Below are positions 14,517-16,664 of a stretch of 16,664 bases of DNA, in pieces; position 1 is the stretch's first letter; every line of letters begins with the position of its first letter. A program made the translations under genes and the position numbers. Source of the stretch: Bacillota bacterium (lineage in GTDB: Bacteria; Bacillota; Clostridia; Lachnospirales; Lachnospiraceae); the NCBI GenBank assembly GCA_023415475.1, contig JAEZKL010000027.1, positions 1 through 16,664 of the forward strand. The letters are read 5' to 3'. The notes below the pieces were generated by a model, which was not told the DNA's origin, ran no database searches, and saw only the letters and a list, made by a program, of their open reading frames with translations.

Positions 14517-16175
14517 ATGAAACGAGAAAGACGTTTTAAATTTGATTTTTGGACGATTATTACCCTAGCGATCGTGATCGTTTTTGCCTTATTCCTGGTT
14601 TATCCTTTACTTTCCTTATTCGCCAGCGGCTTTAAGGATCCTAACACCCAGGAGCTAACAATGGCCAATTTCTTTAAATTCTTTCAAAAGAAGTATTATT
14701 ACCGTACTCTGTGGCATAGCTTCCTTGTTACCTCCTGTACCACTGCTTTAGCGGTCGCAATCGGAGCACCGTTAGCATACTTTTCAACGGTATATAAAGT
14801 AAAATTCAAGGGCTTAATGGATATACTGATCATTATCTCCATGTTATCCCCTCCGTTTATCGGTGCTTATTCCTGGATTGTACTTGGTGGACGAAGCGGT
14901 GTAATCACCAAATTCTTCATGAATGTATTTGGGATAGAGACGCCCTCTGTCTATGGCTTTGGAGGGATCCTTCTGGTTCTGACCTTAAAGCTGTATCCAT
15001 ATATCTATCTTTATACGAAGGGTGCCTTAAAAAAGGTTGACAGCTCCTTAAGTGAAGCTGCGGAAAGCCTTGGCTGCAGCCCCTTCCGTAAGATAACCAC
15101 TGTGATTATTCCACTGATTGCTCCGACAATCTTAGCCGGTTCCTTATTGGTCTTTATGAATGCTCTGGCAGACTTTGGAACACCGATGTTAATCGGTGAG
15201 GGATATACAGTTATGCCCGTATTAATCTATAATGAATTCATCAGTGAGGTTGGGGGTAAGGCTAATTTTGCAGCCGCCCTGGCAGTTATCCTAGTAATAA
15301 TCACCGGTGTTATGTTCTTAGGTCAAAAATATGTGGTTAATAAGAAGTCCTTTACCATGAGCTCCCTTCGTCCGATCCAAGAAAAGCAATTGCATGGTGT
15401 TAAGAATGTCATACTGCATGTAGCGATCAGTTTGGTGGTATTCTTATCCATCATTCCGCAAATAACTGTTGTATACACCTCCTTTAAAGCAACCAAGGGT
15501 GCCATGTTTACGGATGGCTTTTCCCTGGAAAGCTATCAGACCATCTTCGCCAACCTGGGAAAATCCATCCTGAATACGTATAAATTCGGTATCATTGCAA
15601 TTATTATCATTGTATTTATGGCAATGTTTATCGCTTATATCACTACACGCAGACGAAGCTGGCTAACCAATATCATTGATTCCATGACGATGTTCCCTTA
15701 TATCATACCGGGCTCGGTACTTGGTATCACCTTATTGCTGGCATTTAATAAAAAGCCTTTGCTTCTCAGCGGTTCGGCAGTCATCATTATCATAGCCTTT
15801 ATAGTCCGTCGTCTGCCGTATACCCTGCGTTCCAGCGCGGCAATTCTCTATCAGATCAGTCCAAGTATGGAGGAGGCAGCGATTAGTCTTGGAGATTCGC
15901 CGGTTAAGACCTTCTTCAAGGTAACGGCAATCATGATGATGCCGGGTGTAATATCAGGTGCCATATTAAGCTGGATTACCATAATCAATGAATTAAGCGC
16001 ATCCGTCATCTTATATACAGGCGATACAAGAACCATGTCAGTTGCAATCTATACTGAGGTTATCCGATCCAGTTATGGCACTGCAGCGGCTTTGGCAAGT
16101 ATCCTAACCTTAACCACAGTAATATCCTTGTTGCTATTTTTTAGGTTATCTGGTAAAAAGGAGATAAGCTTATAA
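14517..16175 (+). CDS. ABC importer fused double permease (FbpB/AfuB type)
   Basis: A 552-aa membrane protein with about twelve hydrophobic segments in two homologous halves, each a binding-protein-dependent permease domain. Both cytoplasmic EAA loops that contact the ATPase are present: EAAESLGCSPFRK from residue 180 and EEAAISLGDSPVKT from residue 452. A single fused chain is the normal form in ferric/sugar-phosphate importers (FbpB, AfuB). A GTG at 14508 opens the frame earlier, but it abuts the ribosome binding site AAAGGA (14501-14506). The ATG at 14517 is 10 nt from that site and one base after the ATPase stop, so I use it. The binding protein, ATPase and this permease make a complete importer. 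Confidence 0.92.
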   Translation: MKRERRFKFDFWTIITLAIVIVFALFLVYPLLSLFASGFKDPNTQELTMANFFKFFQKKYYYRTLWHSFLVTSCTTALAVAIGAPLAYFSTVYKVKFKGLMDILIIISMLSPPFIGAYSWIVLGGRSGVITKFFMNVFGIETPSVYGFGGILLVLTLKLYPYIYLYTKGALKKVDSSLSEAAESLGCSPFRKITTVIIPLIAPTILAGSLLVFMNALADFGTPMLIGEGYTVMPVLIYNEFISEVGGKANFAAALAVILVIITGVMFLGQKYVVNKKSFTMSSLRPIQEKQLHGVKNVILHVAISLVVFLSIIPQITVVYTSFKATKGAMFTDGFSLESYQTIFANLGKSILNTYKFGIIAIIIIVFMAMFIAYITTRRRSWLTNIIDSMTMFPYIIPGSVLGITLLLAFNKKPLLLSGSAVIIIIAFIVRRLPYTLRSSAAILYQISPSMEEAAISLGDSPVKTFFKVTAIMMMPGVISGAILSWITIINELSASVILYTGDTRTMSVAIYTEVIRSSYGTAAALASILTLTTVISLLLFFRLSGKKEISL

Positions 16176-16199
16176 CAAAAGTGTGAAGGGGATGATTGT

Positions 16200-16664
16200 A
16201 TGAAGAAAAAGCATAGCTATTATAAAGAAGGTATCCGTAGAATGCTGTTGATTTATTCAATCATCCCGGTAGCACTCTTAACCATGGTTTGTTTATTAAT
16301 ATTTCTGGGAATATGGAGATATTCTACCGAAAGCACTACTATGAAGGAGAATGCTTCTATTACCGGTATCATTGAGGAAACCGTAAACTCCTATGTGGAT
16401 ATTATTTATATGCTGGAAAAGGAGCAGACGATTTTTAATGGAGAGCTTAAAGTAGATCAAAGAGTAGAAATCTTTGAATACATCTATAAGGTTTCCAATT
16501 TGCTTGATAAGAAGGCAAATATCTACGTATTCGACCAGAAGATAACTCCTATCATCACCAGCAATAAGACCGTACCTGAATACCTGGATGGCAGATATGC
16601 CGGTAATTGGGGTATTTTTCGTATCATGAAACAAAGTCCGAATAAGATTGCGATCAAATTATTC
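16200..16664 (+). CDS. Membrane sensor, N-terminal part (probable histidine kinase), truncated by window edge
   Basis: An open frame of 155 codons running past the end of the window. The ATG has AAGGGG (16186-16191) 8 nt upstream and lies 24 bp after the permease stop. The protein starts MKKKHSYYKEGIRRML, then one transmembrane helix (about residues 15-38), then an extracellular segment (ENASITGIIEETVNSYVDIIYMLEKEQ, followed by an alternating alpha/beta portion with ANIYVFDQKITP). This is the typical start of a YesM-like or Cache-type sensor kinase. No kinase domain is in view, so a chemotaxis receptor or other Cache protein is not excluded. Its place in the importer operon suggests that it senses the imported compound or the loaded binding protein and controls the operon. 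Confidence 0.7.
   Translation, partial: MKKKHSYYKEGIRRMLLIYSIIPVALLTMVCLLIFLGIWRYSTESTTMKENASITGIIEETVNSYVDIIYMLEKEQTIFNGELKVDQRVEIFEYIYKVSNLLDKKANIYVFDQKITPIITSNKTVPEYLDGRYAGNWGIFRIMKQSPNKIAIKLF

Noticed and set aside
16296..16634. Minus-strand open frame at the right end
   Set aside because: The plus strand carries a better supported frame (ribosome binding site, transmembrane helix, operon position) through the same DNA.

Overview
The window reads as chromosome of a low-GC, probably strictly anaerobic Firmicute, most likely Clostridia and plausibly Lachnospiraceae. The grounds are the A/T-rich intergenic DNA, strong AAAGGAG-type ribosome binding sites, consensus sigma-A promoters, and products typical of that group: a Rnk-like protein, a MerR regulator, and an ABC importer followed by a sensor kinase. 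I see no IS element, phage gene, CRISPR array, tRNA or rRNA.

Layout. 1-2385 (+): a membrane-anchored SIMPL-domain protein, the methionine sulfoxide reductase MsrB and a TauE/SafE-type anion exporter. 2380-4969 (-): a DEDDh exonuclease with its own promoter, and an apparent GNAT-MerR-Rnk operon. Its promoter has a 19-bp spacer filled by a palindrome, the hallmark of MerR control. 5009-6166 (+): a formate/nitrite-family channel with a textbook CRP/FNR-type operator centred about -42, closed by a strong terminator. 6254-8041 (+): a cystine symporter (TcyP type) with a leader of about 275 nt. 8080-12041 (+): an AcnA-type aconitase and a short Dus enzyme, ended by a long terminator. 12195-16664 (+): lipoprotein, ATPase and fused double permease of an ABC importer in the ferric/sugar-phosphate class, then the start of a membrane sensor that runs off the window.

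The most interesting element lies upstream of the cystine symporter. A consensus promoter drives a leader containing a 27-codon ORF with its own ribosome binding site. Its last nine residues are seven cysteines and two serines (CCSCCCCSC). Downstream, a 9-nt segment is perfectly complementary to the symporter's ribosome binding site, and that segment can instead fold into a local hairpin. Together these look like a cysteine-sensing ribosome-mediated attenuator controlling cystine import, probably at translation initiation. Peptide, promoter and complementarities are read directly from the sequence; the mechanism is inference.

Several genes touch sulfur or redox chemistry: MsrB repairs oxidised methionine, the TauE-like protein may export sulfite or another sulfur anion, and the symporter probably imports cystine. 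They sit in separate transcription units, so any link is of theme only.
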